Shown here: positions 1-11,267 of the stretch, piece by piece
Numbering within the stretch: position 1 is the first letter of the stretch
Layout of the letters: each line of letters opens with the position of its first letter
Assembly (NCBI GenBank): GCA_008477525.1
Contig: SPDT01000001.1
Coordinates: forward strand, 2,232,001 to 2,296,000
Length of the DNA: 64,000 bases
Source: Hypomyces perniciosus
Lineage: Eukaryota > Ascomycota > Sordariomycetes > Hypocreales > Hypocreaceae
Reading direction: 5' to 3'
Position numbers and translations under genes: made by a program
The notes under the pieces: model-generated
What the model was told of the DNA's origin: nothing
What the model saw: the letters and a program-made list of their open reading frames with translations, nothing else
The model's database searches: none

Positions 1-400
1 GGCCGTAGAGATGCACGGCAGGCGAGCTGAGCAGGGTCCAGTAACCAATGGCAAGGAAGAGGACGCCAGCGCCAGTGTTGAAGACACTGTAGTCAATGCC
101 GTACTCTTCCTCGACGCCTGTGCTCGCGGAACCAGCCACATTCGAAGTCGCTGCCGTCAAGGCGACGATGAAGCAAACAAGACCTGTATGCCACGACTTG
201 CGTAGCAGGCTCCAGTTCAGAGGATCATTGGGCGACTGGGTCGGCTGAGGGACCAGCACAATGCCGTCATGGCGCTTTTGGAGCAAGCCATTGCTCGACG
301 TATGACTAGTTGTACTGGCCGATTCATCGATAAAGAGGCATCGCGTGCCTGGGAGCGCCTCGTCGATATCGATCGCAGCGGGGGGAGACTGAATAGCCAT
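1..400 (-). CDS. MFS transporter, N-terminal part (cut by window edge)
   Basis: A reading frame opens with ATG at 400-398 and stays open for 133 codons to the window edge, so only the N-terminus is present. A hydrophilic leader of about 60 residues precedes the motif PNDPLNWS, which major facilitator transporters of fungi often carry just before the first membrane helix. Two hydrophobic stretches follow: TM1 around residues 75-92 (TGLVCFIVALTAATSNVAG) and TM2 around residues 112-128 (FNTGAGVLFLAIGYWTLL). The family consists of 12-helix proton-coupled plasma-membrane carriers. The substrate cannot be told from this fragment. No intron is seen in the visible part. Confidence 0.8.
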   Translation of the reverse strand, partial: MAIQSPPAAIDIDEALPGTRCLFIDESASTTSHTSSNGLLQKRHDGIVLVPQPTQSPNDPLNWSLLRKSWHTGLVCFIVALTAATSNVAGSASTGVEEEYGIDYSVFNTGAGVLFLAIGYWTLLSSPAVHLYG

Positions 401-1864
401 CCGCAACGACAACGAGCCCCGCCGTAGGCACGGTTGTGAAGGGTTATGGGTATTTGTCGCGTGAGCGAAGGGATTGGCGATTGTGGCTCACGAGAGCCTC
501 ATGCAGATGCGCGTAGACGAGTTGGATGCAAGAGGGAGAGGAGGAAGAGTAGGTACAGGTAGTATTAGTAGTGGTGGTGGTACCTGTAGATAAGAGGTCG
601 TGTGCGCTATCAATTTTACTGCCAGGCACTAAAATTTCTGCGGCCGCTGATCGGTCGGTCGGAGTACTCCGTACCAAACGGAGACTTTGCCGTGTCGGGC
701 GTCAAATATTGACCAGGTTCATGATCCCGGCACTCCACCAATAAGGCCGCAATGAGCCCATCGGGAAGTCAATGCCGTTTGATGGTTGACGCCACTGATA
801 CGAAATACTACCGAGGATCTTCACCGAGTCAGCCTTAATTCGCTAGTCTCCCTGTCTGTAAGACATTGGCCATTGCTTTTGATTTCTGCTGCCTTGACTT
901 ACAGTGGATCAGGGATACATAGCGTCAAAGGCCTGTACGAGTAGGGCATCTGTAGCCTATCCCACAATTAAAAACGGCACATTACGAGGTAGTAATAGTA
1001 TACCGTTTTAGATACTATGTAATACTCCGTACCTATACGGAATACCCTTGAACGTTTTGTTGCGGGTACGGAGCACTCAGTGCGGGTATTCCCATAAATC
1101 TTCCGGAACCCCGGCTGTTCTGACCTAGCTCTCCGTGCGAAACGGCAACCAGATCGAACACGGTTTGCCGGCCATTTGTGAGGAGGAAAAGCTCCATACG
1201 CCAGTATGTGTAAAGGAATATAGTCGGAAAATCATCCCCTTTACTCGCACCTACATAAACATCAGCCTATATCTGGCATTCAGCAGGCCGCTATTGCAAC
1301 ATGTATTCTCTGGTCGCTACAAGACAATTCGACTATGCAACCGGGGGGAACCATGTGGGTTATGTTATGTGACTGCTCACTCCCGTCGCAACGACTACGT
1401 CATAAGCCATACAGAAGGAACAAGAAAAATCCAAGCTGTTCGAAAAATTGGGAGGCGTGCGGTTGACTGATGCGCGATGTATTCCCCGGCGCATTATATA
1501 ATTCGGTGCTTATATACTTCCTAAAGCATGTCTAGTAACTAGGGGCTCGGCAAGAATTACTTTATGCTTTATCTTTTCTTTCTCGTCACTCTGCGCGCGA
1601 AATCCTGTCATTGAGACACGCAAACCCTCACATGAAGCAGCAAAGACGTCACAGCTTATGGCAAAGTTTAACAAAAAGCAGGGTCCAAGGCATGCCAGAT
1701 TTTGTGTTTTAATATCCTCAATCTCGATCCCGCAGGACAATTAAACGTCAACTTTTGCCCATGCCTGACGTACAATATCATCATCACTTCTTCACAAAGC
1801 CTATATATTATGTCGCATACTACCTGAAGTCTTGGTGAGCAGTCACGCCAACTTGACATGAATT
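401..1864. other. Intergenic region, no supported gene
   Basis: Only short overlapping frames without domain resemblance are found. The likely promoter of the MFS gene lies at the left, with CT/GT-rich low-complexity sequence at about 530-590. Two copies of the palindrome-like 9-mer TACTCCGTA occur near 664 and 1022, with a related GTACGGAGCAC near 1062. Confidence 0.5.
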
Positions 1865-2512
1865 ATGCGGCTCTACAAATTGATGGCTTGCTCACTCACA
1901 AGTGTTCATCAACCCATTATTCATGGAAGTCTTTGGAAAGGACAAGAGCTTCCATCGGCAATTGGTGTAGTCATCCGACAGTTTCTGACGACCAAGGAAA
2001 GCGATCAGATTTATCAGCAATTCCAAAGGACATGCCTCCCAAATCGCCAGGTCTTGTGGAGCGGCATGCAGCGTGAAACTGCTCAGCGTTGGGCTGACGA
2101 ACACGACTTGCAGACACTGACTACGGCCATGGGTCCTCTAATGGATCGAAAGCATCCGCTATTCCCTCACCATAAGAAAACGCCTAAAGAATGGTCTAGG
2201 TATGTTCATGGTGCTTCAGCTTTATTTGCCTGGTACATCTCCAGAGGTGAATTGGTGACTGTTCTGTCACAGCCTCCACCACAGCGATTCAACCCGTCCG
2301 GGGGAGCCTTCTATCAAATGATCGAGGAGCCCATCATCACAGGGAAAATGGGCAATAGACCGGTAAGACAAATTCTCGTGGTTCATCCAACTATTACAGG
2401 AGCCGCGAATTTTACATACCAGATGTGGCCACAAGACCAAAAGTGGTTATGGAATTTCGCCTTTGGGGAGCAAATCACCACTGCTCGCTGGCGGAATACC
2501 AAGGCTATCTAA
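1865..2512 (+). CDS. Conserved fungal hypothetical protein
   Basis: Uninterrupted frame of 215 residues starting at ATG 1865. It has balanced composition and coding-like codon use, unlike the surrounding frames. The middle part (about residues 75-170) contains WADEHDLQTLTTAMGPLMD, WSRYVHGASALFAWYIS and FNPSGGAFYQMIEEPI. To me these resemble a family of uncharacterised filamentous-fungal proteins, but I cannot name a function. No signal peptide or membrane helix is evident after the first short hydrophobic residues. An ATG four bases upstream opens another frame, so the start is not certain and a 5' exon could be missing. Confidence 0.6.
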   Translation: MRLYKLMACSLTSVHQPIIHGSLWKGQELPSAIGVVIRQFLTTKESDQIYQQFQRTCLPNRQVLWSGMQRETAQRWADEHDLQTLTTAMGPLMDRKHPLFPHHKKTPKEWSRYVHGASALFAWYISRGELVTVLSQPPPQRFNPSGGAFYQMIEEPIITGKMGNRPVRQILVVHPTITGAANFTYQMWPQDQKWLWNFAFGEQITTARWRNTKAI

Positions 2513-4162
2513 CAGAAATAGGAAACGAAGCTCTTAAAGGTACATATTAATGTTGAACGAAGCCCACCGTGTAAAATAACTGGCTAAAAACAGACACAAA
2601 TGCCTTCCAAGGATGCGTTCAAAGCTCAAATAACCTCCGCTAGTAGGGAAGAAAACTCGACCTAAGAAATCAAGCAAAAGGGAGAGCAGGAAAATGGTGG
2701 GAGGAACAAGGCTCCTAAGAAGAAGTCCAAGTTGAAGGCGAAGAAAACCAAAAAGCTGGATAAAGAGCCAATGGAAGTCAAAGAAATAAGCAGGTCGAAG
2801 GGTTGTGCCAAAGTAACAAAGGGAAAGGAATCATGCGAACTCAAAAGATTAGTAAAAGCGAAAGGGGGAAGATGTGTGAAGGTTTTAACTGTGAAGCCGT
2901 TATCAAAGAAGGTCAAATCTCCTGGAATAGTACAGGCACATGGGTCCCAGGCGACATGATCGAGAAAGAAGCGGAAATAAATGCCCATTTCCCGTATTCC
3001 AATGAGATATCTCAATTTGCAGACATTTAGATATGGATCGCCAGATATGAATAAGGATTCTTCCTGGGGAATGACGGCAAAGTGATGTTCTTGTGTTGGA
3101 TTATTGTTCTACATATTGGCTATATTGAATATGTGAGCGGCTGCTTTAATATACCTTTTGACATTAGCAGATAACTTCAGGTTTTCTTCCTTTTAGAACT
3201 CTAAAAACTTATACATACTTGGACCCCCCCCCCCCCTCTAGATAACGGCGAGGGACTAGCAACTCAACAGCAGGTGACCTTCTCACACTTTAATCTTAAA
3301 CATACAATTCTATCAGCCTTTTTTGTTCATCACCAAACGCTAGACCTTTTCACACTAAGTTAACTGGGCCCGAGGCTATGCGATTCTATGTAATGGGCAT
3401 AATCAGGAAGGTTTTGAGTCTCAGAGTTGACCAAAGAGCCATTGTATCACTCCGATTTCTACAGATCTCTCTGACTTCTACGGGTCACACTGATTGTTAG
3501 GGAACTCTGTGGTTGCTGGGGATCACCTTTTATAGCTGATATCTACAGCAATATACTACCAGCAAGAGCTCTAAACCACACTACCTGAGGGCTTGATCTC
3601 GCGCATGAGCATTCTAACCCCTATTCACTTCAGCCTGCGGTCGAAATGCCCCTACGGGTGCGTGATAACTACAAGAATCACACAAGAAAGCTGAATACTG
3701 GGCACAAGGTAAACGAGAAACCCACAGAATCGCTTGAGAGACGTGTAACTATACACTCGGGAGTGGCGCAGCTTAGTCCGCGGGCGGGCCGGCCCGTGGA
3801 CAGGCGGATAAACAAGTAGGTAGTCTTCGTATGCGACTCAAAAGCAAGTATTCTATCCCTTCAGCATACTTCAAAACACTGGAAGCCTGACCATCGAGAC
3901 TAGTCGGTGATCCCCACGGCACGCAGCTGGACTTCTGTTTACTCAGTTCTACCCTAGTGTCAAAGAGATTCTTGCAGCAGGAAATGTCTATCCATTCACC
4001 AGCACACTTGCCCTGGACGAGAAGTTATTACTTATAAGTAAGGGACTATCTACAAGTTAATTTTATTTCTAAAATAGTCTCGCTAACAGACATTAACTTC
4101 CATAGTTAGGTCACGGATCACCCCAACACTATCGCGTGATAAAAGCCTATTGCAGAGTCTAT
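2513..4162. other. Intergenic region with a Lys-rich open frame and low-complexity runs
   Basis: A plus-strand frame at about 2665-2959 encodes a very Lys-rich stretch (KAPKKKSKLKAKKTKKLDKE) without a good start, more like low-complexity or a decayed exon than a gene. The frame at 2803-3030 overlaps it and is equally unsupported. A run of 13 C lies at 3224-3236. The rest of 3040-4080 shows no coding signal apart from the GC-rich repeat listed separately. Confidence 0.4.
3762..3799. repeat. GC-rich dispersed repeat, copy 1
   Basis: The segment AGTGGCGCAGCTTAGTCCGC followed by GGGCGGGCCGGCCCGTGG recurs almost unchanged at 11955-11991. Its core CGGGCCGGCCCG is a perfect 12-bp palindrome, and GTCC/GGAC at the two sides extends the potential hairpin. 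The flanks of the two copies do not match, so this may be the surviving end of a transposable element. Confidence 0.6.
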
Positions 4163-7100
4163 TTAGCACACAACACCGCCACACATGGCATTGCACCAAC
4201 TTGGGCACGGTATCCATCCACAACAGTCTTTCTGACAATTCAACGCGCTCACCGTCACAGTCGGCTGGCAGGAATAAGGCAATGCCGGTGTCGGGCTTAC
4301 AGGGGTACCCTTTGCCGGACTGGGTGTAACGCTGTCTGGTAGTGCCGTGTACGTTAAACTCGATGGCAGGTTCCAGCACTCCGTCATTTCCAGGGGAAAC
4401 GCAATGGGTGTCGGAGACGGAATGCTGCCAAGTGTAGCCCCAGGTGGAGGAACGACCAGCGGAGCTCCTTGTGGTATAGCCAAGGGCGTCGGGAAGCTCG
4501 CCCCTCTAGGTACTTGAATGGGCTGTGGCAGCGGGACTTGGCCAGGATAGGTCGTCGCAGGAACCGATATAGGGCTGTTGGGATAATAGCCCATAGGCAA
4601 CACTATAGTTGACGGCGCTGTTCCGGCGGGGACGGTGAACGAAGGGAAAGCGATTGGGCTGCTGGTTCTGAAACCAGCAGGGAAAGTTATAGTGCTTGAG
4701 AGCGGGCTTCCTGCAGCGTACGTTATGCCGTCTAGGATGAATGCTGTGGATGGTAACACCCCTGCTGGTATTGTGACTGCCGCTGGAAGGGGTTGGTTAG
4801 GGTTAATCGTAATGGGTGGAAAGATAATGGCCGGGATAGGAGAGCCTTTCGGGATGGTGATCGGATAAGGGAGTGGCTTTCCTGCAGGGAATGTCGCTTC
4901 CGGGACCATGATGGGACATGATGGGTTATATCCTTGAGCAAGCGGTAATGGAGCTGGCAGAGGAACGTCGGCTTGGATGACGATGGGATTGGAGACCGTA
5001 CCGCCATATCCGCAGCATGTCCCCGTGATCTTCTGCAAGATGCCACATTCTTCACTGCAGAAACTAGGACCTGGAGGTTTGTTGTTCCGGCCAGAAGGCG
5101 GGAGATTCGCAATGGCAGTAGCGCAGGCTGATGTTAGAGTGAACGTGGCTGCTGGAAGAAGGGTCGTACAGCCGGGTATAGGAATGATTCCTATGTCGTT
5201 GGGAGAACCTCCAACACTTGTACCGTTTGCCCCAGTGGTAGTCCCGCTTCCAAGGTCAATCGCCCAATCTACTATCCCGCCGAAATTGCGAGCCTGGTAC
5301 TGAGATATACGAGAGTTCTTGGTATTCTCGTTCATATATGCCACCCAAGTACCATCGTAGACAACAATGTCGGAGTCGCTGACGGCGTCATCGTGATACG
5401 ACTTGCCTCCTTGACTGATCATGTAAGAAATCTCAGCATCTGCGATATATCCGGCCTGCTGAGTGCACATTCCCTTCGCTGCTGACGAGTCTGGCCCGTT
5501 GAAGAGACATGACGGGCCAGCACAACTGGCATCAGTCATACCAAATGATCGGCCATACGAGGAAACGCCGACCATGATCTTAGAAGCTGGGACACCGGCT
5601 TTGGTAACCATCGCCAGGGTATAGTTTGTTTCTGTAAGGTTCACACTATAGTAACTTTGTTAGAAATTGCCATGAGAGACATGGGGAAAACTCACTGTGA
5701 TCGAAGACAGTTGCCGTTAACACATCCAGGATTCGAGAAGGTCCTACCATAATCCCACTGACCATGGAGATCATAGGTCATGTAAACTATGTAATCCAGG
5801 ATTGGTTCCATCTCTTTGATTGGAAATCCTTTGAGATACCAATAGGAAGCCGGAGCAGCCATAGATACCGTCTTCCCCGGCGGCATCATTGAGCGGATTG
5901 TCTTGAGGAAGGCGAGGTAATTGGGGCCATCAGTTGGGCTTCCCGCAGGGATCCCCGGAATGTCAGGAGCGCTAGGATACTCCCAATCGAAGTCAACACC
6001 ATCGAGGTTGTATTTGTTAAGAGTGGCAATCACACTATTCGCAAACGATAGCCTATTAGCTGGCGTAACACCGTTTCTGAAGATGGGAAATGAAGCCTGC
6101 GAATGTCAATGCATGGTTCAATATGAATGAGAATGGGTAGATAGCGGGTAAAGAGTACATACCTGGTCTGTTGAGAATGACCAGCCGCCAAATGAGAGAA
6201 TCCGTTTGAAGCCAGACATGCCAACGAATTTATTGAACTGATCCTGGACGGAAGATAGGTCCACTTGGAAATCACTGGTAATTCCCCCAAACGCAAAATG
6301 GATGTGCGTGTAGCCAGACGGAATTTGGCTCGCGTCCATTGTCAAGCAACTGCGGCCGATGTTCCAGGCTTCAAAATAACCAATTCTGAGGAAGCTAGAT
6401 GGCGGTTGGGCATTATTCGTAACGTCTGTTCCACAGTTGGAAATGCAACCAGCCGTTCCGGGAGCACTTGTCCCAGGTGCTCCGGTTGCTGACTTTGAGA
6501 CGGTGCAAAACTCAGGGGTGATACCGCACTGGCCCCATATGTTACACTGGAAGACGTCCAAGTCAGTGATTACCCGAATCTCACAAAGGACTGATGACGC
6601 ACGCATGAGTTCAAAGGACACGGGTTCAGAGTCGAAAGTTGCGACCAGTCGTTTGGCTTAGCGGTACCCGGTAGTTGGGGTCCACAGATGGCATTTGATA
6701 TCGGTGCTGGCATTGGAGGTGTCCCTGAACAAGTCAGTTTAATGAATGATTGAGACACTTTAATATCCGCATACCTGAGCTCAGACACATAATCTGACCG
6801 ACTTGGACGTTGCCACAACCCTGCCAGCCCCATGTCTGCTTATTGTTGGCCTCGATTGTAGCTGTAGTGATGAAGTTTTTGGAAGCTATAACGCCACAGG
6901 CGTCACTCGGTTGGACTGTATAGGTAGCACAAGAACCATCTGAGTTAGGTTTGGGGGAAAAATCTGGAAGTTCTCCAGATGAGCAACAGACATATTGGCC
7001 CGCTGTAAGTGCTGAGCAAAGACTCGGATTTGGATTAAAGGTAGTCAACTGAGCCCCCGTAATCTTGCACTTAGAAGCCAGAGAGCCGCATGAGTCTCCC

Positions 7101-7948
7101 GAAACAACTTGAATGAAGGAACATGTCGCCCGGGAAAAGATGCCTCTCGACACCCCCGCCCTTGTTGCCAATGTGTGGTTTGCGCTCGGCCTCTCCGAGA
7201 TTGTGACGTTGGCAAAGGTTGAGTGATCCGATCCGACAACGCACGTTGAGTTGGCCCATCTTTGCATCGCAGCCTGAACCAAGGCAAAGTCTTTTTTGGT
7301 GGAAACCACCATGCCTAGACTATGACCACTGTCGCGACCTTGACCACACAACTGGATGGCTAGACCGTCACCAACTTTTTCTGCTTGAACTTGAGTGAAC
7401 AGGAGCTGCGTCAGCGATTCAACAGTCCTGTCCCCCACGATCTCGCTGCCACCGTAAAGACCGAGGAGGATACCATCTCCGAGTGCAAACAAAACGGACG
7501 AGCTCTGTGTTGTGGAGGGTCTCCACTGGCGACGCAATTTGCTGGCTGTTCCAAGTATGGATGATTGTCTCCGGCTGTTTGGTGTGCCCCAAGTCACTAT
7601 CTCTACCTCAGCAGATGTAGAATTCAACAGATCGCGTAGCCTCTCTTCTCTCCTCCGGTCAGATGGCGCATCGTTGCTGTATGACGTACAGGCACGGATG
7701 GCGGTATGGCCTAGATACGCCGGAGGAGTGAAGATGTTGAAGTCGAAAACAACTGTATGGTTGCATTGACTTAAGTAATCAACATCGTGATACATTGTCC
7801 AGTTTCTGGAGTCTGGTCCAACTGTATTGCAGGAGGCAGGACATCGGTGGAGTTGTGAGTAGAAGGTGCTGGAGTCGGCAGCAGCAATGCGACTTTGAGT
7901 AGCGAATATGGCCAAGGTCAAGGCACAGGCCCAACTAAGGAGTGTCAT
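4163..7948 (-). CDS. Class V (GH18) chitinase, subgroup C, with LysM and chitin-binding domains
   Basis: Five exons: 7948-6775, 6724-6603, 6546-6163, 6096-5696 and 5645-4163. The four introns are 50-66 nt, all GT-AG, and give 1,187 residues in frame. The start at 7948 is preferred because it places a signal peptide (MTLLSWACALTLAIFATQS) first; an upstream in-frame ATG at 8014 adds 22 residues. Order: N-terminal domain about 25-270, LysM about 273-323, LysM about 338-391, hevein-type chitin-binding domain about 425-455 (CCNIWGQCG), GH18 about 480-830. The catalytic motif DGVDFDWEYP is intact, with the acid Glu near residue 599. After the catalytic domain come about 330 residues of Pro-rich repeats and a Cys-rich end. 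The enzyme should be secreted and bind and cut chitin. Relatives are called killer-toxin-like chitinases. Confidence 0.92.
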
Positions 7949-8031
7949 TGTAAGAAGCTTCCACGTCCTAAAGACATATGATCGTATCGAAACAACATCT
8001 ATATAATTCGCCAAAGGTACTCATAGGTGAT

Positions 8032-8039
8032 CTATATAA
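8032..8039 (-). promoter_or_regulatory. Possible TATA box of the chitinase gene
   Basis: On the minus strand TTATATAG lies about 85 bp upstream of the preferred ATG at 7948. The position is plausible for a TATA element but nothing else supports it. Confidence 0.3.
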
Positions 8040-8176
8040 GAGACGGGAAGTCTGTGCTGTCCAAAGATTTGAGGCAAAGGTAGAATCAGTTACGTGTATC
8101 TGCCGAAGAAACAATGCCCAATTTCCACATATTTGGTAAATATGCTACTGCCGGACAATATGAAAGCGGCTACTAC

Positions 8177-8401
8177 TTGGGGGCCTCAAAGTCGGCCATT
8201 TCCGTGGGTGACCCCCACGACAAGGGGTTGGTTTAATAGAAAGAAAAGCAACTCCATTATTGGCATATCACCGATAAGGAATCTACTTTAGTTGCTAATA
8301 CAAATGGCAGGGTAGTGATGTACCTTTTGTTTCTATGTAGATCAACGGACTTTTTGGATAACCCACTGCCCATGGGAGATGGCCGACTTTGAGGCCCCCA
8401 A
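8177..8401. mobile_element. MITE-like element with long terminal inverted repeats
   Basis: The 225-bp segment begins TTGGGGGCCTCAAAGTCGGC and ends with its reverse complement. The first 23 bases are identical at both ends and similarity continues to about 32. One base outside each end is a TA dinucleotide (8174-8175 and 8403-8404), compatible with a TA target-site duplication of Tc1/mariner (Fot1-like) elements. The interior has no coding capacity, so it would be non-autonomous. It sits between the chitinase promoter and the next gene. Confidence 0.75.
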
Positions 8402-9710
8402 TTAGCTCTTGCGTCCTGATCCATCCACTATTTTCTTACCAACGACGATTCCAAACGCAGAGAGTACAGCCCTTGTAATAAGCTAGCTTTCGAGTCTCCA
8501 TCTATCTACTTTCTCACTCTAACCTTTCTGCAACCAGGGAACCGAGGTGCTAGAGCGGTGAGATTACAACTTGTAATAGCTCACTTTACAACCAACTCCT
8601 CCTTGCAATCCAGCTAACTAAAAAGAGCGCATACAGCTATAATAGTGCTAAGCAAAACTTTTATACGCTATAAAACTCTATAAGGTTAGTTTACTTCAAA
8701 CCCTATTATTTGATACGGCAGGGCCCCATATATTAACCTAAATAACAAGAGTGATGCTATTCGCACAGATGGTCCATGCACCACCAGCAAAAACCTCTAA
8801 CAGCAGCCGCGGAGCTAAGACATCACATAACATTCAAAGCAACCACAACAGTCACATAGTGAGTGAGGGTAAGGGTAAGGGTAAAGGCGACCGACCCCAG
8901 CATCCAGCAAGCCCCTTCACAATTCGAGATAGATAGCTCTGCTAGCTTACAGCGGACGCTACGAGCTATAGATCGTCATCCCAATGTTCTAGGGTCGCCA
9001 ACACATCACAACGATAAAGCCGCGTCTCAGCTACGGCTTTGACCAGGATTAAAGAAAGGTTGAATAAAATTTTACCGGCCATACAGCGGGGGAAATAGTC
9101 GGCCTAGAGAGATTTTATATAAAGTAGGCAGAAGGGATATTAATGACCTGTTATTTAAGGCCATCAAATTTGTTGTTCTGGCTACCTATTAGTGCGGTAT
9201 AGAATTTGGCGGGTAGCGTATAGACTATCTGTGTGAATAGCATTACTCAATAACAAATAACTCTACCTTCCTAATATTATTTAGTTTACTTACGCAATGA
9301 CGGAAATTAAGTGTACCTCTAATAGGAAATAGGAGGTGAAACCCCATCTTTTTTTCCAACTTATTATATACTAGGATTAGAGAGAAATTGGGCACTTGCA
9401 TGAGCAAATTTTTTAGCTTATGTACATTTACCGAGTATTCTGTATCTGCGGTACGCCGTAGTAATATTGGCCATGTCAACTCGTTGCGCAATTCTATTGC
9501 CATGGTCCACTGTTTGGTTTATATATCTTAACAGCATCAACGCGACTTTGTCTGACACAAGACACTTCACCACGAGCTCCAGAGTCCCCTGCTCCTTCTT
9601 TTTTTGCTCATCCCTAAACTTGAGGTATTCCCCCTTATTGATCCCTCTGTCTGTCCTAAGCTCATTTTCGTGACAGGGCGTCATAAAGTACCTCTCTAGT
9701 CTCTACAAAC
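8402..9710. other. Intergenic region, partly decayed sequence
   Basis: A GGGTAA-type triplication occurs near 8868-8885. A frame at about 8900-9190 gives long but stop-broken peptides (for example QRTLRAIDRHPNVLGSPTHH) that suggest an old decayed coding sequence I cannot assign. 8640-8720 and 9240-9420 are AT-rich without genes. Confidence 0.35.
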
Positions 9711-10340
9711 ATGTTAAGCAATTGCATTTCGAAGTTATTATTTCTTGCTCTCCTGGCCGTCCAGGTTAGCTGTCAACAATCCACCCAAATTGTCAATGCG
9801 GATAATTGCTTCATGAGGATGCAAATCCCGAGGAGTGGCCAGTCAACATTTGATGCACGTATAACTACTCGAAGCTGGACCCAAACTGTGGAGCAAGTCA
9901 CGGCAACGATCCAAAACTTCCACAACATCGGTGATACCAATATCCCGCTGTGGCTTCAGGGTGGTATGACGGCATACCTATACTATGGCTTTTATTCGTC
10001 CAGTTGCATACCGATAGATGCACAGACAGGGCTGAACCGGCCAGGCAATGCCTTGACCATTATTCTACCCTCAGGCATAAAGAAGTTGACCAAAATAAGA
10101 CCGGACCAAGCCGAGTTGAATGGGCAGCAGAGCAGGGCCACGGCAGGAATATTTGGGATAAGTGGTAATTTAGACCCTACCGATTATGCCTATGCGACTG
10201 GGCAGAGCTTAATCGATGCGATAATCTCTTGGCGCCAACGATGGTCTTACCTCAATAGACAGCAAGATGGTCAGGCTGGCTTCAATGCTATTCGGGGAGA
10301 TGGGACTCCTGTAATTGTTGTCTCTAACCTTCTAGCCTAA
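9711..10340 (+). CDS. Secreted hypothetical protein
   Basis: Intronless frame of 209 residues starting at ATG 9711 (context ACAAACATG, good for a fungal start). Residues 1-21 form a clear signal peptide with a leucine-rich core (KLLFLALLAVQVSC) and likely cleavage before QQST. The mature part has two cysteines, NADNCFMRM near residue 33 and SSSCIPID near residue 103, that could pair. It has no lysine-rich or repetitive segment. I do not recognise a domain. Size, signal peptide and isolation next to transposon debris fit a small secreted protein of unknown role. Confidence 0.7.
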   Translation: MLSNCISKLLFLALLAVQVSCQQSTQIVNADNCFMRMQIPRSGQSTFDARITTRSWTQTVEQVTATIQNFHNIGDTNIPLWLQGGMTAYLYYGFYSSSCIPIDAQTGLNRPGNALTIILPSGIKKLTKIRPDQAELNGQQSRATAGIFGISGNLDPTDYAYATGQSLIDAIISWRQRWSYLNRQQDGQAGFNAIRGDGTPVIVVSNLLA

Positions 10341-10363
10341 TACATGGTGTTGAGTATTAGAAG

Positions 10364-10831
10364 TGTTGGATAATGCGGAACTTGTTGTTGGAAAAGTCTG
10401 CTAGCTGGATCATGGAAATAAGAAGTAGAACTTGACATAGGGTCTAAGGTTATTTATATACAGAATGTGTTGTGTGTCAGGAGCCAGCCGGAGGACTACG
10501 GAAGCAACACTGTACTACGGGGGACTAAGAGGAGGAACGCCCACACTAACGGGAGGTCACGGAGGAAGGAAGCTGACCTTCGGAGCAGGAGGACTATAAT
10601 AGGGGCCCTTTCCTCTCAAGAGGAAAGGGCAGAGATCAATACAGTCACTGCCTGCGTGCCTACTTCGTGCTTCCAGCTCTCCAGACTCTATCACTCTCTT
10701 CCTGTGACCACCCACTCTTGACTTTGTGTTTCCAAGGTATTATGAATTGACTGGCGTTCCTGTAGAAATATAGAAAGCGGCAGGCACCCGCGGTAAGTTG
10801 CCGGACTTGACCCAAAATCCTAACGCCAACA
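10364..10831. repeat. Candidate solo LTR
   Basis: The segment begins TGTTGG and ends CCAACA, the inverted ends expected of a Ty1/copia-type LTR, and has a CT-rich interior. The five bases on each side (AGAAG and GATCC) do not match, so no target-site duplication is seen and no internal retrotransposon sequence flanks it. This is a weak call based on the ends only. Confidence 0.3.
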
Positions 10832-11267
10832 GATCCTAGTTTATATATAGAATCAAGATACATAATAACTATGCAGTTATTGAAGAAGAATACAGTCTTG
10901 CTATTTCAAAGATTGAGGAGCTTATAATACCTACTCTTGGTGGATCGAGCTCTTTGTAAAACAATTAATATATATGCTTTGAGGGGTACATGCTGGTTGT
11001 TGATAGAATGCTGCCTGTGACCCTATTATAATAGATACTACCTTAATGAGTCTACAGGTGAAATTCAACATACAAGATGCAATGATGAAGGGTGGAAATG
11101 TTACCCGCCTGAGGGTTCTGTGAGTTCACAACTGAATCTTAATGTTTATATGTAGAGAGCCATCCAAAGGTGGGCCAGATGCCAAGTAGTTAGTAGTAAT
11201 ATAACTTGCGCTACTTCGTATACTGGGGCTTTTCTGCTTCTGCATCTTGTAATTTTACTTCAGTAGC
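10832..11267. other. Intergenic region, nothing recognised
   Basis: Moderately AT-rich sequence with no frame or repeat that I can support. Confidence 0.5.

Noticed and set aside
4635..5303. Plus-strand open frames opposite the chitinase tail
   Set aside because: They are antisense shadows of the Pro-rich repeat region, which is GC-rich and lacks stops on both strands.
8865..8888. GGGTAAGGGTAAGGGTAA, looks like telomeric repeat
   Set aside because: Fungal telomeres are usually TTAGGG; GGGTAA is a different hexamer and only three units occur.
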